Source: JBFWVD01 sp050246915 (GTDB taxonomy: Bacteria; Actinomycetota; Acidimicrobiia; Acidimicrobiales; Ilumatobacteraceae). Taken from it: a stretch of 18,900 nt of DNA. The stretch is from positions 1 to 18,900 of the forward strand of contig JBFWVD010000086.1 of assembly GCA_050246915.1 (NCBI GenBank). The letters run 5' to 3'. The position numbers were made by a program, and so were the translations under genes. Each line of letters opens with the position of its first letter. The stretch's first letter is position 1. The notes beneath the pieces are model-generated. The model was not told the DNA's origin. It saw only the letters and a list, made by a program, of their open reading frames with translations, and made no database searches. Shown one piece after another: positions 7,801 through 15,841 of this stretch.

Positions 7801-10800
7801 CGGCCGCTGCGGTGGGGTCGACGACGGCGATGAACGCGATGAGTTCGAAGTCGTCGAGGCCGGCGATGGTCTGGGTGAGGGCGGTGGTGCCACCGCCGGT
7901 GAACAGGCTGTCGATGTCGCGTTCCTCGGTGACCTCGATCATTGAGTGGATCGCGTCGGTGAGCAGTTCGGAGTACCGGCCCATGTTCACGCCCTCGCCG
8001 GTGGCCGCGTTGAAGATGCGGACGACGTCGGTGACGGGCTGGTCGTGGGGACGGCAGCCCGAACGGATGAGGTCGAGCAGGTGCTTGGCCTCGGTGTGGT
8101 CGGCGATCACCTCGCCGTCGTCGTCGAGGTAGACGAGGTAGTGCGGGTGAAGCCGGTTGCCGCGGTTGATGTTCTCGTCGGCGTTCACGTTCCGCAGCGC
8201 GAAGATCACACCGGGCTTGAGTCCCTTGGCAGTGTCCGCAGGGACGACCGCGTGCAGGCCCTTCGGTGCGGCTGCGAGGTCACCGTACTCCTTGACGTAG
8301 CCGAGCAGGTCCATGCGGAAGTCGTTGAGCCCCAGGTCGGTGATCGAGACACCGGTGCGGACGTCTTCGAGTTCGATGACCTCGTCCTGCAGCCTGCGGA
8401 GCTGCTGCTTGCGGAACGCGGCGTCGGAGTCTTCGAGGGTGAGGACGTTGTCGTCGGCGGTGCCGGCGAGGTCGGCGATCACCATCCGGTTCTCCACCCG
8501 CTCCTTGAGGTTGATGTACTCGTCGAGGGAGATGTCGGGCCAGAAGTTCACCAGCTGAATCCGGGAGTTCGTCGAGCCGATCCGGTCGATGCGGCCGAAC
8601 CGTTGGACGATCCGCACCGGGTTCCAGTGGATGTCGTAGTTGATCAGGTAGTCGCAGTCCTGCAGGTTCTGGCCCTCGCTGATCACGTCGGTGCCGATCA
8701 GCACGTCGAGATCGCGGGTCTCCTTCGGCATGATCAGGTGCCGTTGCTTCGAGCGTGGCGAGAACATCGACATGATCTGCTGGAAGTCGAATCCGGTGCC
8801 CAGGGTCGTCTTCGCGCCGTGGCCGCTTCCGGTGATCATGGCCGTTTCCAGGCCCGCGGCGGTGAGGGCCGGCGCAAGTTCGCGATAGAGGTAGTTCGCG
8901 GTGTCGGCGAACGCGGAGAACACCAGCACCTTACGGTTACCCGGGTTGATCGGCTGCGCGGCCTTGTCCTCGATGATCCGCGTGAGGGCCTGGAGTTTGA
9001 GGTCGCGGTCCGAGGTGACCTTGCGCATCTCGCCGAGGAGCAGGCCGAGGGTTTCGTGGTCGTTCCACAGGTCGCGTCGCCAGGAGTCGAGGTCGATGTC
9101 GTCGAGGTCGATCCTGATCTTGTCGCCGAAGGTGAGTGCCTCGACGTTCGCGTCGTCCTCGTCGTCCACGTCGAGGTCCAAGCCCGACACATCGGTGCCG
9201 AGGTCGACGGTGGCTCCGTTGTGGGAGTCGATCAGGCCGAGGGTGCGATCGACGGTGGCCTCGATCTTCGCCAGGGTCAGCCGGAACGCGTCGACCGAGC
9301 TCTCCAGACGTTTGAGGAGGTTGACGGTCATGAGCTTCTTGAGGCCCTGCTCGCGGCCCTGCTGACCGAGGTTGGATCGTGCGTTGCCCGCGGTGACGTT
9401 GTAGAGGTCCTCGTACTTGCCGATCCGGCTCGGGAACACGTACGCGAGCGGGGTGTAGACAGCCAGGGTGAGTGCCTGGAGCTGCTCGAAGATGTCGTTG
9501 AAGCCGGGCACGTCGGGGAGGTCGGTGAGCGGTTCACGGACCGATCGGGGAGGGAGCCGGTCGGGGAACGCGCCGATCTCGGTGGTGTCGTAGAACGCCT
9601 GAATGTGCTTGCGGGAGCGGGCGATCGTGACCGCGTCGAGCAGTTCGAAGAAGTCGAAGTCGAGCATCTGGAGGATGCGATCGGAGGTGCGATCGTCCGG
9701 GTCGAGCTTGGACCACTCGTTGAAGACGGTCTGCGCGTCCTTGAAGACCTTCTCCACCGTGCTCGACAGGTTCAGGTGCCGGGACAGAGTCTCCGACTCA
9801 CCCTCGTACGCGAGCTGAAGCTGGTTCCTCAGGTCGTTGAAACGGTTGTTGACCGGCGTCGCCGACAGCATCAGCACCTTGGTCTTCACGCCCTCGCGGA
9901 TGACCTTCCGCATCAGGCGCTGGTAGCGGGACTCCTTCTCCTCGGCGTAGTCGGCGTTGCGGAAGTTGTGGGACTCGTCGATGACGACCAGGTCGTAGTT
10001 GCCCCAGTTGATCCGATCGAGCCGCAGTCCCAGCGATTCCCCTCGGGTGCGGGACAGGTCGGTGTGGGCGAGCACGTCGTAATTGAACCGGTCGCCGGCG
10101 AAGATGTTGGTGGTCAGGTTCGCGTTGTAGTTCGTCCAGTTCTCCGCGAGCTTCTTCGGGCAGAGCACGAGTACCGACTTGTTGCGCAACTCGTAGTACT
10201 TGATCACCGCCAACGCGGTGAACGTCTTACCGAGGCCTACGCTGTCGGCGAGGATGCAGCCGTTGTAGGTCTCGAGCTTGTTGATGATCCCCGTCGCGGC
10301 GTCCCGCTGGAAGTTGTAGAGGCTCTGCCAGACGGTGGTGTCCTGGTAGCCGGTGCGGTCGTTCGGCAGGACGTCCTCGTTGATGTCGTCGAGGAACTCA
10401 GCGAACAAGGTGTGCAGGATCAGGAAGTAGATGCGGGCCGGGGAGTTCTCGGCGTACACACTGGCGATGTGGTCGTGGACCGCCTGCGTGACGTCGTCGA
10501 GCTGGTCCGGGTTGTTCCAGATCTGGTCGAAGATGGCGAGGAACTGCCGTGTCTCGGTGGCGCCCTCGGACTTGGTGACCATGTTCGAGACCGCCGGCCC
10601 CCGCTCGTAGCCGAGGTCGGTGGTCGTGAATCCCTGGATCGGGAAGTAGACGGCCGTCTCGTCGATCGCGGCGAGCGGCTGCATCGGGCTCCCGGTGGCG
10701 TTCGACCGGAACGTCACCTTCCTACGCACCCAGTCGGCGCACTCCCTCGCGATCGCGCGTTGGGTCAGCTGGTTGCGCAGCCTGATCTCAAACTCGGAGC

Positions 10801-11062
10801 CGTACAGGCTCGACTCGGCGTGCCCGCCGGGGATGAAGAACTCGCGGCGCTCCTTGCGGAGCCTGTCGGTCACCTTCTCTGTCACGAAGGAAGGGGAGGT
10901 GAAGATGAACTCCAGCTCGGAGACCTGCTCCAACTCTTTGCGCAGGGCCTCGAACGCGAAGATCGAAAAGGTCGACGCAGCGATGCGTACCTTCGACCCC
11001 GCGGTGATCTCGGACTTGAGGTCGTCCCCGAGCCGGTCGTTGACATTGTCGATGATCCGCAC
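7793..11062 (-). CDS. SNF2/DEAH-type helicase with N-terminal PLD-like region, defence-associated
   Basis: A 1089-residue protein. The N-terminal ~100 residues (GSKVRIAASTFSIFAFEAL) resemble the phospholipase-D-like domain found at the front of some helicases, but I see no HKD catalytic motif, so it is probably non-catalytic. The ATPase core has Walker A SVGLGKT (274-280) and DESH motif II (362-365). The C-terminal lobe contains SEGQNLQDCDYLINYDIHWNP followed by QRFGRIDRIGS (motifs V-VI). It should translocate on double-stranded DNA using ATP. The start is a GTG at 11060-11062, 1 nt after the stop of the small HTH gene, and the end overlaps the DUF4391 gene. Class I DISARM also uses a SNF2 helicase (DrmD), but the other DISARM genes are absent here. 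Function in this cassette, such as remodelling or licensing of restriction, is inference. Confidence 0.85.
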   Translation of the reverse strand: MRIIDNVNDRLGDDLKSEITAGSKVRIAASTFSIFAFEALRKELEQVSELEFIFTSPSFVTEKVTDRLRKERREFFIPGGHAESSLYGSEFEIRLRNQLTQRAIARECADWVRRKVTFRSNATGSPMQPLAAIDETAVYFPIQGFTTTDLGYERGPAVSNMVTKSEGATETRQFLAIFDQIWNNPDQLDDVTQAVHDHIASVYAENSPARIYFLILHTLFAEFLDDINEDVLPNDRTGYQDTTVWQSLYNFQRDAATGIINKLETYNGCILADSVGLGKTFTALAVIKYYELRNKSVLVLCPKKLAENWTNYNANLTTNIFAGDRFNYDVLAHTDLSRTRGESLGLRLDRINWGNYDLVVIDESHNFRNADYAEEKESRYQRLMRKVIREGVKTKVLMLSATPVNNRFNDLRNQLQLAYEGESETLSRHLNLSSTVEKVFKDAQTVFNEWSKLDPDDRTSDRILQMLDFDFFELLDAVTIARSRKHIQAFYDTTEIGAFPDRLPPRSVREPLTDLPDVPGFNDIFEQLQALTLAVYTPLAYVFPSRIGKYEDLYNVTAGNARSNLGQQGREQGLKKLMTVNLLKRLESSVDAFRLTLAKIEATVDRTLGLIDSHNGATVDLGTDVSGLDLDVDDEDDANVEALTFGDKIRIDLDDIDLDSWRRDLWNDHETLGLLLGEMRKVTSDRDLKLQALTRIIEDKAAQPINPGNRKVLVFSAFADTANYLYRELAPALTAAGLETAMITGSGHGAKTTLGTGFDFQQIMSMFSPRSKQRHLIMPKETRDLDVLIGTDVISEGQNLQDCDYLINYDIHWNPVRIVQRFGRIDRIGSTNSRIQLVNFWPDISLDEYINLKERVENRMVIADLAGTADDNVLTLEDSDAAFRKQQLRRLQDEVIELEDVRTGVSITDLGLNDFRMDLLGYVKEYGDLAAAPKGLHAVVPADTAKGLKPGVIFALRNVNADENINRGNRLHPHYLVYLDDDGEVIADHTEAKHLLDLIRSGCRPHDQPVTDVVRIFNAATGEGVNMGRYSELLTDAIHSMIEVTEERDIDSLFTGGGTTALTQTIAGLDDFELIAFIAVVDPTAAADE

Positions 11063-11063
11063 G

Positions 11064-11258
11064 TCAGCCCTCCACCGTGTCGTGGTCTGCTGCGGCCCCG
11101 CCTCGGACCCAGTCGTCGACCTCGCTGGCCTGAAACTTCCACAGCCTGCCGATCTTGTGGGCGGGCATGCCCTTCTCGGCGATCCAGGTGTAGACGGTGT
11201 CCTTGGTGACGCCGAGGTGGGCGGCGATGTCGTCAGCGGACAGCCAAGGCTCCGTCAC
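11064..11258 (-). CDS. Excisionase/MerR-type helix-turn-helix small DNA-binding protein
   Basis: A 64-residue protein with a complete winged-HTH of the excisionase family. LSADDIAAHLGVTKDTVYTW forms the helix-turn-helix (residues 6-25) and the wing carries KIGRLWKFQASEVDDWV (residues 35-51). The start is GTG with a strong ribosome-binding site GGAGGGG (minus strand, 11264-11270) spaced 5 nt. It is the first gene of the defence operon and ends 1 nt before the helicase start. Two roles are possible: a controller of the restriction operon acting on the palindrome just upstream, comparable in purpose to C proteins, or a recombination directionality factor for the neighbouring integrases. Its place in the defence operon makes the first more likely in my view. 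Confidence 0.78.
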   Translation of the reverse strand: MTEPWLSADDIAAHLGVTKDTVYTWIAEKGMPAHKIGRLWKFQASEVDDWVRGGAAADHDTVEG

Positions 11259-11487
11259 TTTTGCCCCTCCGAATCGCCGACCGACCGATCGTGTATCAGC
11301 CTCTCGGAACTTTACAGGTTTAGTCCGGATTTAACCCGGTTAGGACGGCTTCATCCGAAGGTGGGCGGCTTCAGACGGGAGCGTCGCACGATCAGGTGGC
11401 AGCATTGACCCGCCTACCAGTTGGGTTTCGGTCCACAGGCTGAGTGGGTGGGCGTGGCCAACGTGGCAACAATGGCGCGGCGTGTTC
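11259..11487. other. Intergenic region between recombinase operon and defence operon
   Basis: This 229-nt gap separates the last recombination gene from the first defence gene. It contains the ribosome-binding site, promoter candidate and palindrome described separately. It also has a short imperfect direct repeat, CGGCTTCATCCG and CGGCTTCAGACG, around 11346-11377. I see no coding potential and no strong terminator after the upstream operon, so read-through into the defence genes is possible. Confidence 0.5.
11309..11342 (-). promoter_or_regulatory. Promoter/operator candidate for the defence operon
   Basis: On the minus strand a TAAAGT box (11309-11314) fits the actinobacterial TANNNT -10 pattern and predicts a leader of about 45 nt. 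At the expected -35 position, 17 nt upstream, there is no TTGACA-like box. Instead there is a perfect 11-bp palindrome TAACC-C-GGTTA (11332-11342). A repressor or activator bound there would directly affect initiation. The encoded excisionase-type HTH protein is an obvious candidate ligand, by inference. Confidence 0.4.
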
Positions 11488-11901
11488 TTATAGTTGACCT
11501 CCCCGGCCTGGTCCGATCGGTATGACTCGTCCGGAATGCTGACCTTCTCGGAGCTGATCGTTTTCCAGCGCCAGCACCTGAATGATCCGCTCGAGTTGGT
11601 GGATGGTTTCCTGCAGTGCAGTCACGTCTGAAGTGAGTTCTTCGATGCGACGCTGGGCATCGTCGCGCTCGTCGCGAAGTGCCACCAGAGCGGGTGGGGT
11701 GTCGGTATTCGCGACCCGTGCCCGGAACTCCGCCTGCAGGTCGGTATGGCGGTGCGTGAGCAGCCAGCGTTTGACGCGGGCCTCCTCGGCAAGCGCTTTG
11801 ATGGTGAGTTTGCCGTCAGAGTAGAGCGGGTCTCCTGCGATGAGGCGATCCATCGCGTCGCGGATTGCCCGCCGCACATCGTCGTCGGTGTACGTCGTCA
11901 T
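11488..11901 (-). CDS. TnpC-like (DUF6262-type) coiled-coil recombination accessory protein
   Basis: A 137-residue protein. Residues 1-60 contain a possible DNA-binding helical segment (LTIKALAEEARVKRWLLTHRH), and residues about 70-118 form a heptad-rich coiled coil (ELTSDVTALQETIHQLERII). Size, layout and position after the integrase genes match TnpC of Tn554 (about 125 residues), which influences orientation and frequency of transposition. Actinobacterial relatives are annotated as DUF6262. The ATG overlaps the stop of the preceding integrase by 4 nt, so it is the last gene of the recombination operon. Family assignment is from memory and gene context. Confidence 0.72.
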   Translation of the reverse strand: MTTYTDDDVRRAIRDAMDRLIAGDPLYSDGKLTIKALAEEARVKRWLLTHRHTDLQAEFRARVANTDTPPALVALRDERDDAQRRIEELTSDVTALQETIHQLERIIQVLALENDQLREGQHSGRVIPIGPGRGGQL

Positions 11902-14033
11902 CGGTGTCCCTCGGGGTTCCGGTGGTGGTCGATGATCCGTTGAAGGTTGCCGATGCGTTGTTCCAGACGCGCTTTCATCGGTAGCGGGATGACCGGACTC
12001 GCGATCTCCTCACGGAGTCGCTCGACGGCGGCTTCGGCGTCGGCGATGTTGCGGTCGGTGCGGGCGATGTTGCCGCAGCTCGGTTGGCAGTTGGTGATGT
12101 CCGGTGACGCGTCGAGGCGCGCTGTTGTGGCCCGGTCGGGGTGGCACAATGCCTTCGACTGGTCGTAGCAACAGGTGACGAACTGCTCGCTGTTGTCGTA
12201 GATCCGCAGGCGGGGGTTCGCGTGCAGCGCTGCGGCTTGGCGGCCGGTCAGATACCGGCCACCAAACTGCTGATGGTAGAGGTGGACACCGTCCCGGTAC
12301 CTCGGGGCGGCCGGACCGGTGACCGTCTCACCGTCGTCCAGGCGTGTGTGGGCGGCTTCGAGGTACTCGGCGGCGGCCAGGGCTTCCTCCATGGGGAACA
12401 CGTCTCGCAGTCCGCTGGAGGCGCGGGAGCCGTAGCCGTCGGTGGTATGTCCTCGCAGGTGCCCGTACTGGATTCCCAGCGCGATACGTCCGCCAGGACG
12501 GCGGTAGATGAACCAGGCGAGGGTGCGGCGGAATCGCTTGAGAACCACCGGACCGTCGGGGTCGGCCGGGATGGACTCGTGCGCACGGCCGAACTCATCG
12601 GCCTTGGCGTTGCACCAGGCGATCAGGTCCGCTGTACGGTCGCGGATCATCCGCGGGTGCACCGCTTTGTCTCGTTCGGCGTGGCCGGTGAACGGGGTGT
12701 ACGCGTGGAGTGGGAACAGCAGTTGGCTGTCCGGGTACATCGCTTCCATCACCGAAACAGCCTTGGCAACGGGCGCAATCGCCTGCCAGGGCTGGTCACG
12801 TTGTGTCCCGGCCGGGATCGTGTTCCCGTTCTCGTCGAGTGCATCCTTGAACACCCGGCCGTAGATCAGATACCGGGTTTGCCCCGTGCTCTCGTCGGTG
12901 ATCGTTCGGCAGCAGCCGTGTTGCAGCGCCCGACACTCCTCGCCGCGCATCCCGGTCAGGTAGGCCACCACGATGAAGGCCGCGGTCGCGAGCAGGTGGG
13001 AGAGCTCGTCGACCTCGTAGAAGTTGACTCCTCGCGTCCATGGCTGGGTGTCGATCCTCCCGGTGATCGCGACCGGAAGCACGGCGTCGTCCGTGAGGTC
13101 GAGGCCGGCGAGCAGCGACGACCCGCCGGACTCTGAAACCTGCGCGGCGGTCAGGCCGAGCTGCCACCCGATGAACTGCAGGGCGATGCAGCGCCGCTGT
13201 GGGCGGTTGGCCGGATAGAACCCCGGCACCGTTCCGGACGTCGCCCGTTGCTGCCGTGCGTAGTCCTTGAACCGTTCCCGGGAGGACAGACCCTCCAGGA
13301 GGGGTGGGGTCTGTGGCGTCGACTTCGCGTGTCGTGCCGCGAGGATGTCGTCGCTGAAGTCGGTGCAGAACCGAATCGCCCAGACGAGCAGGGCCGACAT
13401 CGTCTGCGGGTGGATCGGCGGGGTGCGGTTCTCCGCGGACCATTTCGCGTCACCGAGCACATCCGCTCGAACAAGCGTGTCCTCCCAGTAGGGCCGGACC
13501 AGGGTGTCGCTGTCGGGCAGGTACGGCCCGTACAGCCAGCACCGGGTGATCGCGAAGAGCCTATTGGCCTGGCTTTCCCGGCTGATGCCGATACCGGCGA
13601 TCTCGGAGCAGTACCGTCGGAACACTTCGTCGGTGACATCGCTGAACTGGTGGATCCCTTGCCCAGCAAGCCATTCCATCCACAGCCGCAGAAAGCCCGC
13701 GTAGGCGAGGATGGAGCCGACGGACAGTCGGGACCGTGTCGCGGTCGGTCTCTCCAAGTCCTCCATTGGAGTGGGGATGTTCAGGCAGAGCCAGACGAGC
13801 CGCTTCGCCGCCGCACGGAAACACGGGGGGAAGGTGTCGAAGTTGACGGACTGGGAGCCCGTGACGGTGGGTTTGTGCAGCAGTGCCCCCAGGTCCCAGC
13901 GACTGTCCCCGATCCGTGACAGCGGCTGCGTGTACGAGGGCGAGACTCGGGTCTTGTCGAGGACGATCGGGTCGGAATCGACCATGGCCACCACAGTGGA
14001 TGGTGTCGAGACCGAGGCGGTGTACGCGCTCAT
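11898..14033 (-). CDS. Site-specific tyrosine recombinase/integrase, third member of the trio
   Basis: A 711-residue protein. A core-binding-like helical region precedes a catalytic domain in which the first arginine (LTGMRGEE, R363) and the nucleophile context GHLRGHTTDGYGS (H525/H529, Y534) are visible. The usual H-x-x-R box is altered to FRRTLAWF (residues 501-508), where the His is replaced. A C-terminal tail carries a cysteine cluster (C621, C622, C630, C649, C653) that may bind zinc. It is much longer than ordinary phage integrases (about 350-400) and agrees with large TnpB-type recombinases of Tn554-like elements. It is joined by ATGA overlaps to the integrase upstream and to the small TnpC-like gene downstream. 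Cleavage competence is likely because R and Y are retained, but this is not proven. Confidence 0.82.
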   Translation of the reverse strand: MSAYTASVSTPSTVVAMVDSDPIVLDKTRVSPSYTQPLSRIGDSRWDLGALLHKPTVTGSQSVNFDTFPPCFRAAAKRLVWLCLNIPTPMEDLERPTATRSRLSVGSILAYAGFLRLWMEWLAGQGIHQFSDVTDEVFRRYCSEIAGIGISRESQANRLFAITRCWLYGPYLPDSDTLVRPYWEDTLVRADVLGDAKWSAENRTPPIHPQTMSALLVWAIRFCTDFSDDILAARHAKSTPQTPPLLEGLSSRERFKDYARQQRATSGTVPGFYPANRPQRRCIALQFIGWQLGLTAAQVSESGGSSLLAGLDLTDDAVLPVAITGRIDTQPWTRGVNFYEVDELSHLLATAAFIVVAYLTGMRGEECRALQHGCCRTITDESTGQTRYLIYGRVFKDALDENGNTIPAGTQRDQPWQAIAPVAKAVSVMEAMYPDSQLLFPLHAYTPFTGHAERDKAVHPRMIRDRTADLIAWCNAKADEFGRAHESIPADPDGPVVLKRFRRTLAWFIYRRPGGRIALGIQYGHLRGHTTDGYGSRASSGLRDVFPMEEALAAAEYLEAAHTRLDDGETVTGPAAPRYRDGVHLYHQQFGGRYLTGRQAAALHANPRLRIYDNSEQFVTCCYDQSKALCHPDRATTARLDASPDITNCQPSCGNIARTDRNIADAEAAVERLREEIASPVIPLPMKARLEQRIGNLQRIIDHHRNPEGHR

Positions 14034-15841
14034 CCGTCGAGCCCCCTGCTCAGAAGCCTGCCGACGACGTCACGATCCTCGTCGCCGGCAGCTCCACGTG
14101 CCTGAGCGATTTCGGCGGTCGTTGCGTTCGTCGCGACAACCGTGCGCAGACGGGCGTGGTGCTCGGCGAAGTCCCGATCCCATCGCGATGGGGTCACCAC
14201 GGTGGCGACGTCGTCGAGCGCATCGAGCAGGACGACCAGCCGGGGCAGGTGCCGAGGTGTGATCACGGCATTGCCGCACCCGAAACACGCGAAGAACGAT
14301 GCCGGGCACGGCTGGCCGGGCTCGTCGGCGTACGGGCTCCCGAAGAAGTCCACGCAGGCCGCGGTCGGCGTATCGAGACGTCCGGCCAGAAGCAGCTTGA
14401 GCACCTGAACCGACACGCCCAGCACCGCGGCCGCACTGTCCGGGTCCTTCCTCACCAATTCGACCTCACGTCTGTCCATCGCGCGGACGTGGACCGACGC
14501 GTGTGCGTGCGCGACAGCCTCGTTCAGTCCGTCGACGATCGTCGCCGACGATGCCTGTGCAGTCTGTGGATCCGGCCGGCGGTAGATGTCCTCACTGTCG
14601 GTCTCGGTGTTCTGCCGTGCGGTGTGGTTCAAGACCTGCTCGGTCAACCGGAGCCGCCGGAAGCTCCACTGCGGACCGCCCCCGGTCGGCGCCTCCTGCC
14701 CGGCTCGGCCGGCACCGAGGCAGGCTCTCGCCCACTCGGTTCGGAAGGTGCCGCGTGAGCCGAGATTCTTGTGTCGGTGCGCAACCAGCAGCTTGCTAGT
14801 CGGTTGGCCCATCGCGTCCAGAGCGTCGCGGCACGGCTGTGTCAGCGTCACCGCGCGTTCCCACAGCTTTCCGGCCTCCCCGGCCAGGATCTCGTCCGAG
14901 TGCCGTTTGGTGCCTCGCCGCGGCTTGTCCACTCCCACAGTGTGAACGGGCTCCTCAACGCCGGGGTCCGATGCCCTGAACGAGTCGACGGTCAGGTTGT
15001 TCATCACCGACAGGTTGAATCCTCGCTCGCATACGAGCAAGACCATCAGGCAGAGCACCTCATCGATACTCGGGAACAACGCCTGCGCGGGGTTGGTGAC
15101 ACCGCGCAGGTCGAAGCAGCCCTTCCGGCTCACCGCCCAAGCCAGGTACTGCGACGGCATCGTCCCCGTGCGGGCGAGATGGGACAGCAGGGAACCGATC
15201 GTCCACCGCGTGCCCTGGACCTGGAACGACTGGGCGTCGGCAGGCTCGTCGCCGTCGAGATACCGCTGCAGGACTGCGGTGTTCGCCTCGATACGGCGCA
15301 GGGCCTGGTTCACCCGCCGGTTCGCTGCGTTGCGGATCGCCGTGAACTCTTCGCGGGTGTAGGCGTCGTTCGCGGGCAGTCGTTTACGTGGCTTGACAGC
15401 CTTCGCGCGCATCGCACGCCGAGTCGAATGCGGCAGGCTCGTCGCTTCCGACAACAACGCCCGCATCATCGTCACCTGCCCAGGCCAGCGGGTGCCCTGG
15501 TCCTTCTCCGCCCGCCACGCCCACCACACTTCGGCGTCGAGGTCGGTCAGGGAACCGACGTGCGGATGGCGGTCGGTCAGGTAGCGGGCCAGGTGCTTTA
15601 CCGCGCCGGCTGCCGACTCTGCCGTCGAGATGGACTGCCATCGGCCTCCCGGTGCGACACCGCTGGCGAACGCACGCACCAGGTCATCGAGAAGAGCTGG
15701 TGCTGCCGATACTTCACTGAAATCGAAGACCTTGCCGCGGCCGTCGGGGTCGACGAAGTTCACTTGCCGTACCGAGTCGTCGACCAGGGTCGGCCGGACG
15801 TATTTGGTGGGCGGCAGCGCTGCCGACGTCGACGGGCTCAT
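14030..15841 (-). CDS. Tyrosine recombinase-like protein, second member of the trio, degenerate active site
   Basis: A 603-residue protein. It has the overall plan of the large recombinases of Tn554-type elements: an N-terminal helical DNA-binding region (about 75-135), a catalytic-like domain with LVCERGFNLS (R273) in place of the usual TGLR box, then SFRRLRLTEQ (residues 393-402) where H-x-x-R is expected, and DSEDIY (Y420) as a possible nucleophile without a preceding LGH box. The C-terminus has C496, C512, C519, C522 and H531 (in PGQPCPASFFACFGCGNA), a likely zinc-binding module. The weak match to the catalytic signature suggests a structural or regulatory subunit of a hetero-recombinase. 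It is coupled by 4-nt overlaps on both sides. Confidence 0.75.
   Translation of the reverse strand: MSPSTSAALPPTKYVRPTLVDDSVRQVNFVDPDGRGKVFDFSEVSAAPALLDDLVRAFASGVAPGGRWQSISTAESAAGAVKHLARYLTDRHPHVGSLTDLDAEVWWAWRAEKDQGTRWPGQVTMMRALLSEATSLPHSTRRAMRAKAVKPRKRLPANDAYTREEFTAIRNAANRRVNQALRRIEANTAVLQRYLDGDEPADAQSFQVQGTRWTIGSLLSHLARTGTMPSQYLAWAVSRKGCFDLRGVTNPAQALFPSIDEVLCLMVLLVCERGFNLSVMNNLTVDSFRASDPGVEEPVHTVGVDKPRRGTKRHSDEILAGEAGKLWERAVTLTQPCRDALDAMGQPTSKLLVAHRHKNLGSRGTFRTEWARACLGAGRAGQEAPTGGGPQWSFRRLRLTEQVLNHTARQNTETDSEDIYRRPDPQTAQASSATIVDGLNEAVAHAHASVHVRAMDRREVELVRKDPDSAAAVLGVSVQVLKLLLAGRLDTPTAACVDFFGSPYADEPGQPCPASFFACFGCGNAVITPRHLPRLVVLLDALDDVATVVTPSRWDRDFAEHHARLRTVVATNATTAEIAQARGAAGDEDRDVVGRLLSRGLDG

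Noticed and set aside
7801..7893. Upstream extension of the DUF4391 protein by 31 residues
   Set aside because: The extension lies inside the helicase gene and reads as a Pro/Ser-rich string. The ATG at 7800 with an 8-nt overlap fits the family start MSDLLYRW.
7793..11062. Assignment of the cassette as DISARM because of the SNF2-type helicase and a methyltransferase
   Set aside because: The DUF1998 protein DrmB, helicase DrmA and a separate PLD protein DrmC are absent. The methyltransferase and nuclease are clearly type III Mod and Res.
7946..11209. Very long plus-strand open frame of 1087 codons opposite the SNF2 helicase gene
   Set aside because: It mirrors the helicase gene almost exactly. 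The translation is repetitive in Val, Glu, Gly and Asp with no motif, a typical high-GC antisense shadow.
14030..15841. Second recombinase as a pseudogene because of its poor active site
   Set aside because: The frame is intact over 603 codons, with preserved overlaps on both sides and an intact cysteine module, so it is more likely a specialised subunit than a decayed gene.
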